A stretch of 64,000 nucleotides of DNA from Devosia rhizoryzae (GCF_016698665.1 NZ_CP068046.1:1922001-1986000); one strand, 5' to 3'; shown: positions 53,839 through 63,254, numbered from the stretch's first letter. A program made the numbers and translations. Notes: generated from the letters alone by a model not told the origin.

Positions 53839-54747
53839 ATGGCAAGCACTCTCCAGTTCAACACGAGCTTCGATCCGCAAACTGGAACCCCGGTCCCCGT
53901 CGCGCCAGGCCTCGTCCGCATCACCGCCCCCAACGCGTCGCCCTATACTTTCACCGGCACCAACAGTTTCCTCCTCGGCCACGAGCGCCTGGCTCTGCTC
54001 GATCCGGGGCCCTCGGACCCTGCGCACATGTCGGCCCTTCTCGCCGCAATCGGCGGACGTGACGTTGCCGCCGTGATCCTCACCCACACCCATCGCGACC
54101 ACTCGGCATCCGCCGCGGCGTGGAGCAAGGCGCTCAAGGCCCCGCTCTGGTTCGGCGGCCAGCATCGCCTCTCGCGACCCTTGCGCCGATTCGAAATCAA
54201 CCCGATCCGCAGGTCCTGCGAGTGGGATCTGATCCCCGATCGCGTGCTGCTCGACGGTGAAACCTTTAAGGCTGGCGACCTCACCCTCACCGCCCACACG
54301 ACGCCCGGCCACTGTGCCAATCACCTCGCCTTCGGCCTCACCGGCACCGATTTGTTGCTCACTGGCGACCATGTCATGGGCTGGAACTCCACGCTTGTTC
54401 CGGTGCCGGACGGCTCGATGGCCGATTACCTTGCCTCCCTGGACAAAGTCATCGCCCTCCCCTACCGCCGCTACGTGCCCGCACATGGAGGCGAGATCGA
54501 AGACGGGGTGGACTATGCCCAGGCGCTCAAGGCGCATCGGGAGTTGCGAAACCGGCAAGTGGTGGAAGCCGTAAGGGGCGGCGCCCGAACCATCGGCGCC
54601 GTGGTCAAGGCGATCTATCCGACGCAACCGCCGAAGGTCAGGATGGCAGCGCGCATGACCATCGCCGCGCATGTCGAGTATTTGGAAGAGCTGGGTAGTC
54701 TGCGGGTAAAGCGCGGTCTCCTGGGCACGCGACTGGAGCTCGTGTGA
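53839..54747 (+). CDS. Metallo-beta-lactamase-fold hydrolase
   Basis: 302 residues. Metal-binding motif THTHRDHSASAAA, then a His in TTPGHCANH and an Asp in LTGDHVMGW, as in LACTB2-like and glyoxalase II-like proteins. A C-terminal winged-helix-like region (HVEYLEELGSLRVKRG) is also present, as in the LACTB2 group. Substrate unknown; hydrolase or ribonuclease activity is seen in relatives. Confidence 0.85.
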   Translation: MASTLQFNTSFDPQTGTPVPVAPGLVRITAPNASPYTFTGTNSFLLGHERLALLDPGPSDPAHMSALLAAIGGRDVAAVILTHTHRDHSASAAAWSKALKAPLWFGGQHRLSRPLRRFEINPIRRSCEWDLIPDRVLLDGETFKAGDLTLTAHTTPGHCANHLAFGLTGTDLLLTGDHVMGWNSTLVPVPDGSMADYLASLDKVIALPYRRYVPAHGGEIEDGVDYAQALKAHRELRNRQVVEAVRGGARTIGAVVKAIYPTQPPKVRMAARMTIAAHVEYLEELGSLRVKRGLLGTRLELV

Positions 54748-54753
54748 TGCACC

Positions 54754-54882
54754 CACCTCTCCCTCTGGGGGAGAGGTCGACGCGCAGCGGCGGGTGAGGG
54801 GGCCTACCTGCACTACGGGGCTTCTAAAGGCCCCCTCACCCGTCTTGCTGCGCAAGCCGACCTCTCCCCCGAGGGAGAGGTG
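54754..54882. repeat. Large palindromic intergenic element (REP/BIME-like)
   Basis: Starts CACCTCTCCCTCTGGGGGAG and ends with its near-perfect complement (54858-54882); each arm is a hairpin in itself. An inner pair GGGTGAGGGGGCC and GGCCCCCTCACCC adds a second stem. The whole can fold into a cruciform of two outer hairpins and a central stem. It fills the gap between the hydrolase and aroC, convergent genes, and may also end both transcripts. Confidence 0.8.
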
Positions 54883-54888
54883 AAGAAC

Positions 54889-56004
54889 TCAGTTCCGCTG
54901 GAACCCCACCCCACCCTCGCGCCCCGTCTGCCCTCTATGCCGCAGCATATGATCCGCCAAAACCAGCGCCATCATCGCCTCGCCAACCGGCACGGCCCTG
55001 ATCCCAACGCACGGATCATGCCGTCCCTTGGTGATGATATCGGTATCCTCGTTGGCGCTGGTGACAGTCTGCCGCGAGGTCAGGATCGAGCTCGTCGGCT
55101 TGACCGCAAAGCGGCAAACGATGGGGTCGCCATTGGACACCCCGCCCAGAATACCGCCCGCATGGTTGGAGAGGAAATACGGCCGCTCCCCCCCCGCCCG
55201 CATCTGGTCGGCATTTTCGACGCCGGTGAGGCTCGCCGCTTCGAAACCCGTGCCAATCTCGACGCCCTTGACCGCATTGATGCTCATCATCGCCGAAGCC
55301 AAATCGGCGCTGAGCTTGCCATAGATCGGTGCGCCCCAGCCTGCCGGCACCCCTTCCGCCACCACCTCGATCACCGCGCCGACCGAATTGCCGTCTTTGC
55401 GCAGACCATCCAGATAATCGGCCCAAAGCTCGGCCGCCTTCGGGTCGGCGCAGAACATCGGGTTCTGGTCGACCTGGTCCCAGTCGAAATTATTGTAGTC
55501 GATCTTGTGCGGCCCCATCTGCACGAGGCTGGCGCGGATGTTCACGCCGGCCAGCACCTGCCGCGCCACAGCCCCCGCCGCCACGCGTGCCGCCGTTTCG
55601 CGCGCCGAGGTGCGGCCGCCGCCGCGATAATCGCGAATGCCGTATTTCTGGTCATAGGTGTAGTCGGCATGGCCGGGGCGATACTTGTCGCGAATATCGC
55701 CATAGTCTTTGGAGCGCTGATCGGTGTTCTCGATCATCAGCGAGATCGGCGTACCCGTCGTGCGCGGCCCGCCGGTGCGCTCGTCCTCGAAGACGCCGGA
55801 AAGAATCTTGACCTCGTCGGCCTCGCGGCGCTGCGTCGTATATCTGCTCTGGCCCGGCTTGCGGCGATCGAGGTCGCGCTGGATCATTTCGGGCGTCAGC
55901 AGGAGGCCCGGCGGGCAACCATCGACGACGACGCCCAGCGCGGGCCCATGACTTTCGCCCCAGGTGGTGAAGCGGAAAAGATGCCCGAACGTATTGAAAG
56001 ACAT
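54889..56004 (-). CDS. aroC: Chorismate synthase
   Basis: 371 residues from the ATG at 56004 ([20 protein letters not shown]); the frame runs 14 codons further upstream, unlikely to be used. Signatures: TTWGESHG at the start, [32 protein letters not shown], and [15 protein letters not shown] near the end. Converts EPSP to chorismate using reduced FMN. Length and motifs are standard. Confidence 0.95.
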   Translation of the reverse strand: MSFNTFGHLFRFTTWGESHGPALGVVVDGCPPGLLLTPEMIQRDLDRRKPGQSRYTTQRREADEVKILSGVFEDERTGGPRTTGTPISLMIENTDQRSKDYGDIRDKYRPGHADYTYDQKYGIRDYRGGGRTSARETAARVAAGAVARQVLAGVNIRASLVQMGPHKIDYNNFDWDQVDQNPMFCADPKAAELWADYLDGLRKDGNSVGAVIEVVAEGVPAGWGAPIYGKLSADLASAMMSINAVKGVEIGTGFEAASLTGVENADQMRAGGERPYFLSNHAGGILGGVSNGDPIVCRFAVKPTSSILTSRQTVTSANEDTDIITKGRHDPCVGIRAVPVGEAMMALVLADHMLRHRGQTGREGGVGFQRN

Positions 56005-56133
56005 GGCGCGGCCCCAGTTATGCGGCGGTTTTAGGGGGCCCGCCAATCGGGGTCAATGTTCCCTCACATTGATGTTTGGCAGGCGGCGCAACCTGACTAG
56101 GCCAATTCCATTAGCCGCAGCAGGAGGAACGCC

Positions 56134-56979
56134 ATGACCGTCCAAATCGCCCTGCCGGACAGCGCTCTGGCATCGAGCCACGAAGGTGGCGGAGCAGCGC
56201 ACGAAGTCACCCCCGACCTTGCCTACTTGCGCACCATGCTCGTCAACGTCGTCTTTCTAGGCGTGCGCAATGCCGGCCCCGGTGCCTGGGTGCTGATCGA
56301 TGCCGGCATTATCGGCTCAGCCGGCGCCATCCGCAGCGCTGCGGAAGCGCGCTTCGGCAAGCATGCACCACCCGCTGCTATCTTCATGACGCATGGGCAC
56401 TTCGATCATGTCGGCGCCTTGGAAGAGCTCAGCGACTATTGGGACGTACCGATCTACGCCCATGCCCTCGAGGCGCCTTATCTTACCGGCAAGGCCTCAT
56501 ACCCGCCCCCGGACACCAAGGCCGATGGCGGCATCATGCCAAAGCTTGCGCCGCTCTTTCCGCGCACGCCGATCGACGTTTCCGCGCGCCTGCGCGAACT
56601 GCCGCTGGACCACAGCCTGCCCTATGTGTCGGATTGGAAGTGGGTGCACACGCCGGGTCACACGCCGGGCCATGTGTCCTTCTGGAACGAGCGAACGCGC
56701 TGCATGATCGTGGGCGATGCCTTCATCACCACCGGCCAGGAATCGGCCTATGAAGTGGCGCGGCAGACGCTCGAAATGCACGGTCCCCCGCGCTATTTCA
56801 CGCCCAACTGGCAGGCGGCAGCCCTGTCGGTGCGAACGCTCGCCGCTCTGCAGCCGGATCTCGTGATCACCGGCCATGGGCGTCCCGCGGCTGGGCCGCA
56901 GATGCGGACCGCACTTGAGCAGCTCGCAACCGAGTTCGAGACGATCGCGCTGCCCGAGCATCTGCAAGCTACCGAGTAG
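56134..56979 (+). CDS. Metallo-beta-lactamase-fold hydrolase
   Basis: 281 residues with a GGAGGA site before ATG. FMTHGHFDHVGALEEL supplies the zinc ligands, then HTPGHTPGHVSFW and MIVGDAFITTGQ. Similar to glyoxalase II/YcbL-type proteins. Independent of the other hydrolase at 53839 in sequence. Substrate unknown. Confidence 0.85.
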   Translation: MTVQIALPDSALASSHEGGGAAHEVTPDLAYLRTMLVNVVFLGVRNAGPGAWVLIDAGIIGSAGAIRSAAEARFGKHAPPAAIFMTHGHFDHVGALEELSDYWDVPIYAHALEAPYLTGKASYPPPDTKADGGIMPKLAPLFPRTPIDVSARLRELPLDHSLPYVSDWKWVHTPGHTPGHVSFWNERTRCMIVGDAFITTGQESAYEVARQTLEMHGPPRYFTPNWQAAALSVRTLAALQPDLVITGHGRPAAGPQMRTALEQLATEFETIALPEHLQATE

Positions 56980-57001
56980 ACCTCATCCTGAGCCCGTCGA
57001 A

Positions 57002-57042
57002 GCACGAGGTCGTGGCACGAATTAGGTGCCCGACCTCGTGGC
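57002..57042. repeat. Intergenic inverted repeat
   Basis: GCACGAGGTCGTGGCAC and GTGCCCGACCTCGTGGC are arms of a stem with one mismatch and a short loop, between the hydrolase and the phosphatase gene, which converge. Preceded by CCTCATCCTGAGCCCGTCGA, a sequence type common between genes in Rhizobiales. Different from the other two elements in the window. Confidence 0.6.
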
Positions 57043-57054
57043 ACCACCAGTTCT

Positions 57055-57687
57055 CTAAAGTAGCTCGTCCCAAGTATTGGTCGCCGAGTGCAGCGTCATG
57101 CGGCCGCGGGTGAAATGCGCGATCACGCCCTGCGGCGGCGGCCAGTTGAGGACGTCGCCGCGCGGCGCGCCTTCCACCAGGTGCCGCAAGACGCGCAACA
57201 CGCCGCCATGCGCGACAACCACGGAGTGGAGGGTGAGGACGCGCGCAAAGTCGATCAGGCGCTCTGACACATCCTCGTAATTCTCGCCGCCATCCGGGCG
57301 AAAACCCCAATAGCTCTCGTCGCGCTGACCCGGTGCCAGAGCCTGCGCATGCACCTCGGAATGGAGCTTGCCTTCGAGCGCGCCGAACGAAATCTCGATC
57401 AGCCGCTTGTCATGGATCACCGGCGGCAGTTCGACATCGAAGGCGGCCCGCATGCGATCCATGGTTTCGCTTGCGCGGCTCAGAGGCGACGCAAACCAGT
57501 TCAGCGAGCGGGGATCGACGCCATCGCGCTCCAGCAGATCGCGCAGCAGCACGCCGTTCGCATCGGCTTGCAGCTGCCCGGTGCGGTTGAGCGGAATGTC
57601 GCGGCTGCCCTGGTAGCGCTGTTCGCGGTTCCAGTCGGTCTCGCCGTGCCGGGCGAAATAGAAGTCCGGCCACTCGATGGCAGTCAT
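57055..57687 (-). CDS. Histidine phosphatase family protein
   Basis: 210 residues. FYFARHGETDWNREQRYQGS contains the phospho-accepting His in RHGE; SPLSRASETMDRMRA and the later VVAHGGVLR complete the phosphoglycerate-mutase-like active site. Such proteins act on many phosphoesters; no specific substrate can be inferred. Confidence 0.9.
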   Translation of the reverse strand: MTAIEWPDFYFARHGETDWNREQRYQGSRDIPLNRTGQLQADANGVLLRDLLERDGVDPRSLNWFASPLSRASETMDRMRAAFDVELPPVIHDKRLIEISFGALEGKLHSEVHAQALAPGQRDESYWGFRPDGGENYEDVSERLIDFARVLTLHSVVVAHGGVLRVLRHLVEGAPRGDVLNWPPPQGVIAHFTRGRMTLHSATNTWDELL

Positions 57688-57700
57688 ATGCTCTAAAACC

Positions 57701-58507
57701 TTATTCGGAGGCGTCGCCGGTGTTGTCGAGCAGCTTCATGCCGACGACGTTGAAGCCGGCGTCGACATAGTGGATTTCGCCGGTCACCCCGCCCGCTAAG
57801 GGCGAGAGCAGGTAAGTGGCGGCGCCGCCGACATCGTCGATATCGACATTCTTGCGCATGGCCGAATTGGCTTCCTGCCAATGGAGCATGTCACGCAGGC
57901 CGGAAATGCCCGACGCGGCCAGCGTCTTGATGGCGCCGGCGGAGATGGCGTTGACGCGGATGCCCTTCTTGCCGAGGTCGACGGCGAGATAGCGCACCGA
58001 CGCTTCGAGCGCGGCCTTGGCGACGCCCATGACATTGTAGTTCGGCACGTATTTGACGGCGCCATAATAGGTCAGCGTCAGGAGCGCCCCGCCTTCGTTC
58101 ATCAGCGGCTCGGCGCGCTTGGCGACGGCGGTGAAGGAATAAACGGAGATATCCATGGTCAGCGCGAAGTTGTCGCGGCTGGTGTCGAGGTAGCGGCCTT
58201 CGAGCTCGTCCTTGTTGGAGAAGCCGATGGCGTGGACTACGAAATCGAGCGAGCCCCACTTGTCCTTGATCTGGCGGAAGGTTTCATCCATCGCCGCTTC
58301 GTCGGACACGTCGCATTCGACCAGGAAGTCGGAGCCGACTTCGGCCGCCAGCGGTTCGACGCGGCGCTTCAGCGCTTCGCCCTGATAGGAGAAGGCCAGC
58401 TCGGCGCCCTGCTCGCGCAATTGCTTGGCAATGCCCCAGGCGATCGAACGATTGTTGGCGAGGCCCATGATCAGCCCGCGCTTGCCTTGCATCAATCCAG
58501 TGGCCAT
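57701..58507 (-). CDS. fabI: Enoyl-ACP reductase FabI
   Basis: The ATG at 58507 gives 268 residues. GLIMGLANNRSIAWGIAKQL is the FabI cofactor motif; the catalytic Tyr and Lys lie in YVPNYNVMGVAKAALE, the FabI Y-x6-K arrangement. Reduces enoyl-ACP in fatty acid elongation. It starts 103 bp from the divergent dehydrogenase. Confidence 0.95.
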   Translation of the reverse strand: MATGLMQGKRGLIMGLANNRSIAWGIAKQLREQGAELAFSYQGEALKRRVEPLAAEVGSDFLVECDVSDEAAMDETFRQIKDKWGSLDFVVHAIGFSNKDELEGRYLDTSRDNFALTMDISVYSFTAVAKRAEPLMNEGGALLTLTYYGAVKYVPNYNVMGVAKAALEASVRYLAVDLGKKGIRVNAISAGAIKTLAASGISGLRDMLHWQEANSAMRKNVDIDDVGGAATYLLSPLAGGVTGEIHYVDAGFNVVGMKLLDNTGDASE

Positions 58508-58610
58508 TCTTCTTATCCGTTGCTGGAGTCGTTTCGCCGGTTGTGGCATATGGCGGGCCTGTCGGGCAAGTTCGCCGCCCCGTAAGAGGCAGCCAAACTC
58601 TGGTTTTCCC

Positions 58611-60026
58611 ATGACCCTTTCCGCCGCCGAGATCGTCACCCAGCTTTCGAGCCTCGTCGGCGCCAATGCCGTCATCGGCGAGCCAAGCCGCATGACCACC
58701 TATCTCAGCGAACCACGCAAGCGCTTCACCACGGGCGCCGCCGCCATCGTCACCCCCGGCTCGGTAGCCGAGGTGCAGGCCGTGCTGCGCTGGGCCAATA
58801 CCAACGATGTCGGGATCATTCCGCAGGGCGGCAATACCGGTCTCGTCGGCGGCCAGGTGCCCCGCCGTGGCGACGAGGTCATCCTCAGCCTCGCCCGCCT
58901 CGATAAGATCCGCGGCATTGACACCGCATCGGGCACTATGACCGTCGAGTCGGGCGTCATCCTCTCCAAGGCCCATGATGCGGCCGAAGCCGAGGGCGTG
59001 ATCCTGCCGCTCTGGCTCGCCTCGCAGGGCTCGGCCCGCATCGGCGGCGTTCTTTCCACCAATGCCGGCGGCGTCAACGTCCTCGCCTATGGCAATGCCC
59101 GCGACCTCACCATGGGCATCGAGGCGGTGCTCGCCGACGGGCGGCTGTACCAGGGCCTCAATTCACTTAAGAAAGACAATACCGGCTACGACCTTAAAAA
59201 CCTGCTGGTCGGCGCCGAAGGCACGCTCGGGATCATCACCGCGGCAACGCTCAAGGTCTTCCCCAAGCCCGAGGACTACGAAACCGCCATCGTCAGCCTC
59301 CGCGATCTCGATTGCGCCCTCGCCTTTTTCGATCTGCTGCGCTCCCGCGCCCGCCGCCGCCTCAGCGCCTATGAAATCGTGCCCCAGCTTGGCCTAGACC
59401 TCCAGCTCAAGCACGGCATGCTCGATCGCGACCCCACGCCCGGCCCCTCCCCCTGGTATGCGCTGGTCGAGGTCTCGCGCCTCTCCAAAGGCGCCTCAGA
59501 CACGCTTATCCGCGCCGTCGAAGCGGCCTTCGGCGAAGGCCTCCTCGACAATGCCGTCTTTGCCGAGTCCCTCGCCGACCGCACCCGCATGTGGGCCTTC
59601 CGCGAACAGATGAGCGAAGTGCAGTCGCGCGAAGGCGCCTCGATCAAGCACGACGTTTCCGTGCCGATCCACGCCGTGCCGCAACTCATCACCGAAGGCA
59701 TTGCCGCGGCCGAACGCGTCGCCCCCGGTATCCGCGCTGTGCCCTTCGGCCATCTCGGCGACGGCAACATTCACTTCAACTTCAGCCAGCCCGTCGGCGC
59801 CGATCCCAAGAGCTTCATGGCCGATTACGAAGACAAGGTGCACGAAGCGATCTACGAGGTCGTCCTGCGCCTTGGGGGCTCCGTTTCCGCCGAACACGGC
59901 ATCGGCCAGCTCAAGGTCGACCTCCTGCGCCAGGTCAAGGACCCGATCGCGCTTGAAATGATGCGCGCCATCAAAACCGCCCTCGATCCCAAGGGCATCC
60001 TCAACCCGGGCAAGATGCTGGGCTGA
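58611..60026 (+). CDS. FAD-linked D-2-hydroxyacid dehydrogenase (GlcD/D2HGDH-like)
   Basis: The ATG at 58611 gives 471 residues. FAD-binding PCMH domain with PQGGNTGLVGGQVP and GGVLSTNAGGVNVLAYGNA, and the FAD-linked oxidase C-terminal domain with FGHLGDGNIHFNFSQP and AEHGIGQLKVD, ending KGILNPGKML. The pattern fits D-2-hydroxyglutarate or D-lactate dehydrogenases. Substrate not fixed. Confidence 0.9.
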   Translation: MTLSAAEIVTQLSSLVGANAVIGEPSRMTTYLSEPRKRFTTGAAAIVTPGSVAEVQAVLRWANTNDVGIIPQGGNTGLVGGQVPRRGDEVILSLARLDKIRGIDTASGTMTVESGVILSKAHDAAEAEGVILPLWLASQGSARIGGVLSTNAGGVNVLAYGNARDLTMGIEAVLADGRLYQGLNSLKKDNTGYDLKNLLVGAEGTLGIITAATLKVFPKPEDYETAIVSLRDLDCALAFFDLLRSRARRRLSAYEIVPQLGLDLQLKHGMLDRDPTPGPSPWYALVEVSRLSKGASDTLIRAVEAAFGEGLLDNAVFAESLADRTRMWAFREQMSEVQSREGASIKHDVSVPIHAVPQLITEGIAAAERVAPGIRAVPFGHLGDGNIHFNFSQPVGADPKSFMADYEDKVHEAIYEVVLRLGGSVSAEHGIGQLKVDLLRQVKDPIALEMMRAIKTALDPKGILNPGKMLG

Positions 60027-60099
60027 TCGACACGGCGGCAAGAAGGTCACCCCCATGTGCCTTCTTGATCCTCGCACGCCCCCAACCCATCTACCGCCC

Positions 60100-60663
60100 A
60101 TGCTGCTCAAAGACATTCAGTTCTTCGACGACGCCACGCGTCCGCCGATCCCCGCCCTGCCCGGTATCACCGAAAGGCAGAAGCTGCCTGGTCAGCACCT
60201 CAAGATGATCCACGATCATCTGCGCGACAACATGGTGACGCTTGGCCGCCTGATCGAACGGGCCGCCGAGGGCAAGGCCAGTGCGGAAGAGGTCAAGGCC
60301 GAGACCGCCGACCTCGTCATGGTCACCAATTACCGCCGCTTCGGCACGCTCTGCGGGCAATATTGCCAGTTTGTCCACGGCCATCATTCGATCGAAGACC
60401 AGGCGCTGTTTCCCTCCATTCGCGCGCAAAGCCCGGCCTTCAAGGCCATTGCCGACCGGCTTGAGGCCGAACACGTGGTCGTGCATCAGCTGCTCGAACG
60501 GCTGATCGACACGCTGATCGCGCTTGCCGACGCGCCCTCGCGCCCAAAGTTCGACGATGCGGTGGAAGTCTATCGCGCCCTCGAGCGCGTGCTTCTCAGT
60601 CACCTCGGCTATGAAGAAGAAGCCATCGGCGACGCGCTCGGATACTTTGACATTGGAGTCTAG
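60100..60663 (+). CDS. Hemerythrin (HHE) domain protein
   Basis: The ATG at 60100 gives 187 residues. Four-helix HHE fold with iron-type ligands: LKMIHDHLRDNM, FVHGHHSIEDQALFPSI, EAEHVVVHQLLERL, and SHLGYEEEAIG. Hemerythrin-like proteins bind di-iron and oxygen or NO. It follows the dehydrogenase by 73 bp, possibly the same transcript. Confidence 0.88.
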   Translation: MLLKDIQFFDDATRPPIPALPGITERQKLPGQHLKMIHDHLRDNMVTLGRLIERAAEGKASAEEVKAETADLVMVTNYRRFGTLCGQYCQFVHGHHSIEDQALFPSIRAQSPAFKAIADRLEAEHVVVHQLLERLIDTLIALADAPSRPKFDDAVEVYRALERVLLSHLGYEEEAIGDALGYFDIGV

Positions 60664-60753
60664 CTCCAAAGTTGATGTGTTAACCTTAGCAACCGGTGCA
60701 ATACTTGCTCGTTGGCTCCCCTGGGCAGATGCCCGTGAGAAGAGGAGTCTCAG

Positions 60754-61383
60754 ATGAACGCGAAAATTTTGGCCACGTCGCTGGCCGCCCTTGGCCTGGC
60801 GATCGCCAGCCCGAGCTTTGCCCAGGACTATACGCTGAACGGCACCGCCGTGCCGGAGGACCAGGTTGCCCGTATCCAGGCCCATTGCGATACGCTGGGC
60901 GGTTCCGATAGCGACATGAACGCCAATGCCGAACCGGGCGCACCGACCGCCGACGCCACCGGAACGGAAGAAGCAGCGCAAGCAGAAGCCAATATGGAAG
61001 CGGCCGGTGCGGCCACCACCGAAGCCGGCGCGGCTGCTGGCGGTGACGCCGGCAACATGGCTGCCGGTGCTGGCGCTGCCGCTGGCGCAGAAGCCGCGGC
61101 AACTGGCACGGACATGTCGACCGACAGCACCGCAGGTGCAGGCGCAACGGGTGGCGCTGCCGGCACCATCGATTTCGCGACGCTGGACGTCAACAACATC
61201 GATCAAGCAGCCTGCGCGGCGGGCGGCTTCATGGTTGATGGCGCGGTTGGTGCCGGAGCGAACGGCGCCGCCACGACGGGTACCGACGCTGGTGCAACGA
61301 CCGGCACCGACGCCGGCGCAACCACTGGCACGGATGCCGGTGCCGGGGCGACCAGCACCACCACGACCACAACCACGAACTAA
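60754..61383 (+). CDS. Low-complexity secreted Ala/Gly/Thr-rich protein
   Basis: 209 residues with a signal peptide (KILATSLAALGLAIASPSFA). A short conserved part YTLNGTAVPEDQVARIQAHC follows, then mostly Ala, Gly, Thr and Asp. Near the end a unit TTGTDAGA is repeated three times, then Thr-only residues. Two Cys. Structure probably extended; role unknown. Confidence 0.6.
   Translation: MNAKILATSLAALGLAIASPSFAQDYTLNGTAVPEDQVARIQAHCDTLGGSDSDMNANAEPGAPTADATGTEEAAQAEANMEAAGAATTEAGAAAGGDAGNMAAGAGAAAGAEAAATGTDMSTDSTAGAGATGGAAGTIDFATLDVNNIDQAACAAGGFMVDGAVGAGANGAATTGTDAGATTGTDAGATTGTDAGAGATSTTTTTTTN
61273..61344 (+). repeat. Three 24-bp direct repeats in the low-complexity gene
   Basis: Three head-to-tail units at 61273, 61297 and 61321 each encode TTGTDAGA with silent differences, so the protein repeat is selected or recently expanded. 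In phase with the codons. Confidence 0.8.
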
Positions 61384-61390
61384 TGCGCCT

Positions 61391-61418
61391 CGGCATCCGC
61401 CTTTCCGGGCGGATGCCG
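61391..61418 (+). terminator. Hairpin after the low-complexity gene
   Basis: CGGCATCCGC and GCGGATGCCG form a 10-bp stem; no strong T-tract follows. Lies between convergent genes. Confidence 0.5.
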
Positions 61419-61425
61419 GCTCATC

Positions 61426-62169
61426 TCAAAACAAGTCCAGTTGTCCGCCGCCGCCAGCGGCCTTTTTCATTTTGACCGGCACTGGCTCGGACGGCTCCAG
61501 CGCCACCGGCTCGATCAGCCCCTCGTCATCGTCTCGCGCCGAATTGACCCGCATCGAGACGGGGTGAAATTTCAGCACGCCATCCTCGAGCGGCAGCGCC
61601 ATCTGCGCCGCTTCCTTTGCCCGAACCTCGCGCACATTCAGCCAATTGTCCTGCGCCTCTTCATCCATCAGGATCGCCGGCATGCGGTCATGGATCACCG
61701 ATAGCTGCGGATTGGCCGCCACGGTAATGGTGGCAAGGCTATCGACTTCTTCCCCGTTCGGCCCCGACCAGGTGGCATAAAGCCCCGCCAGCGCCATCGG
61801 CTTTTCGTCGGCGCGGGTAATATAATAGGGCTGCTTCCGCTTGTCCGGTCCGGTGTGCCATTCGTAATAGCCACTTGCCGGAACGATGCAGCGCCCGTGC
61901 TTGAGAGCGTCGCGAAAAGCCGGTTTGCTTTCCATGCCCTCGGCGCGCGCATTGACCAGAAGCGGGAACTCGCGCGGATCCTTGACCCAGCCGGGCACCA
62001 GGCCCCAGCGCGCAAAATGCGGTTCGCGCCTGCCCTCGGATTCCCATATGCCGACCACCGGCTGCGTTGGCGCAATGTTGAAGCGCGGCACGACGTCGAT
62101 GCTCTTCAAGAGCTTGAAGAGCTCAACCATCATTTCGGGCGGCAATGTCGAGGCGTAGCGGCCGCACAT
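61426..62169 (-). CDS. SOS response-associated peptidase (SRAP/YedK)
   Basis: 247 residues. Starts MCGRYAS, so Cys2 becomes N-terminal after Met removal and can link to abasic DNA. NARAEGMESKPAF, GYYEWH and IHDRMPAIL supply the other conserved residues. Shields abasic sites in single-stranded DNA. Alone on the minus strand, divergent from the NUDIX gene. Confidence 0.92.
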   Translation of the reverse strand: MCGRYASTLPPEMMVELFKLLKSIDVVPRFNIAPTQPVVGIWESEGRREPHFARWGLVPGWVKDPREFPLLVNARAEGMESKPAFRDALKHGRCIVPASGYYEWHTGPDKRKQPYYITRADEKPMALAGLYATWSGPNGEEVDSLATITVAANPQLSVIHDRMPAILMDEEAQDNWLNVREVRAKEAAQMALPLEDGVLKFHPVSMRVNSARDDDEGLIEPVALEPSEPVPVKMKKAAGGGGQLDLF

Positions 62170-62233
62170 GGCATGTCTCCTTCACTCTTGGACAGGTAAT
62201 GTCTTGAGACACGAATCGCAAATCGGCGCCCCA

Positions 62234-62635
62234 ATGACCGACCTCCCCAATGCTGCCAGCGTCGGCCTCGTCCGCGAGGGCAAGATCCTGCTGATCAAGC
62301 GGGCCTTTGCGCCCTACCAGAACCTCTGGACATTTCCGGGCGGGCGGCTGGAGCCGGGCGAAACCATCGAGCAATGCGCCACGCGCGAACTCCAGGAAGA
62401 GCTCGCGATCACGATCCGCAATCCAAAGCTCGTCATGCAGCAGGCGCTCGGCCGAGACGGCGAATACCGCCTCGCCGTCTTCGTCAGCACCGATTTTTCC
62501 GGCGTCATGCGTCCATCCGAGGAGATCTCCGCCCATATGTGGGCCGATCCGGGCATGGTCCACGCCCTGCGCACCACCTCCCGCCTCGACGACGTGATCA
62601 GAGAATGCTTCAAGGTTCTGGGCCAAAGCTGGTAG
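62234..62635 (+). CDS. NUDIX hydrolase
   Basis: The ATG at 62234 gives 133 residues. NUDIX box reads GGRLEPGETIEQCATRELQE, continuing EL. Typical of ADP-ribose pyrophosphatase or nucleotide-cleaning enzymes. The next gene starts 10 bp downstream. Substrate unknown. Confidence 0.9.
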   Translation: MTDLPNAASVGLVREGKILLIKRAFAPYQNLWTFPGGRLEPGETIEQCATRELQEELAITIRNPKLVMQQALGRDGEYRLAVFVSTDFSGVMRPSEEISAHMWADPGMVHALRTTSRLDDVIRECFKVLGQSW

Positions 62636-62645
62636 AGAGCGGGTC

Positions 62646-63176
62646 ATGAAATTTCCTCGACCCCTCTTGCCCAAAGACTTGATTCTCGGCTCCTGCGCCT
62701 CCCTCCCCCTTGAGGGGAGGGACCGAGGGTGGGGGTCCCTCGGCGATACACCGGACTACCCCCCACCCCAACCCTCCCCCTCAAGGGGGGAGGGAGCAAA
62801 AAGAGCGCACGGCTGGAAACAGTCCTTCACCGCTCTTGCCGTAGCGCTCTCCCTCACAGCCCCCACCCTTGCCATCGACCCGCCCTACCAGCGGCAGATG
62901 GAGCGGCTCGCCGAGATTATGGGCAGCCTTTATTACCTGCAGCCGCTTTGCGAAGCGGGCGACGAGGACTGGCGCGAACAGATGAGCGAACTCATTGCCC
63001 TCGACGAGCCCGACGACGATCGCCGTCAACGCCTGGCCGGAGCTTTCAACGGCGGCTATACGGCCTTTGCCCGCTTTCACAAGCAGTGCACCCCAGCTTC
63101 GCGCGAAGCGCTAACCCGTCTTTTGGGCGAAGCACAAAAGTTGGCGCGGGACATCCACACCCGTTTCGCAGAATAG
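62646..63176 (+). CDS. TIGR02301-type secreted protein with REP-derived N-terminal segment
   Basis: 176 residues as annotated. The conserved part starts near PPYQRQMERLAEIMGSLYYL and runs to the end, as in TIGR02301 proteins of Rhizobiales. It is preceded by a hydrophobic signal-like stretch (FTALAVALSLTAPTLA). Before that, about residues 18-51 (SLPLEGRDRGWG ... PPQPSPSRGEG) are encoded by a palindromic element at 62699-62796, so the original 5' end was replaced or extended. The signal stretch is now internal, which may block export. There is no start codon between element and signal stretch. Confidence 0.75.
   Translation: MKFPRPLLPKDLILGSCASLPLEGRDRGWGSLGDTPDYPPPQPSPSRGEGAKRAHGWKQSFTALAVALSLTAPTLAIDPPYQRQMERLAEIMGSLYYLQPLCEAGDEDWREQMSELIALDEPDDDRRQRLAGAFNGGYTAFARFHKQCTPASREALTRLLGEAQKLARDIHTRFAE
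62699..62796. repeat. Palindromic element inside the 5' end of a gene
   Basis: Arm CTCCCTCCCCCTTGAGGGGA (62699-62721) and its near complement at 62772-62796 enclose a second stem (GGGTGGGGGT against ACCCCCACCC type). The layout matches the elements at 54754 and 63536: two outer hairpins, central stem. It contributes ~34 codons to the gene at 62646. Confidence 0.8.
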
Positions 63177-63254
63177 CCGCAATTGCTGATGCGGCATTAA
63201 CCTTCGGGTTACTTCTCGCGCGCGGCGGCCATTATCCCATGTTATGCCCTTCCC

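Noticed and set aside
54880..56034. 384-codon frame antisense to aroC
   Set aside because: Chorismate synthase is unmistakable on the minus strand.
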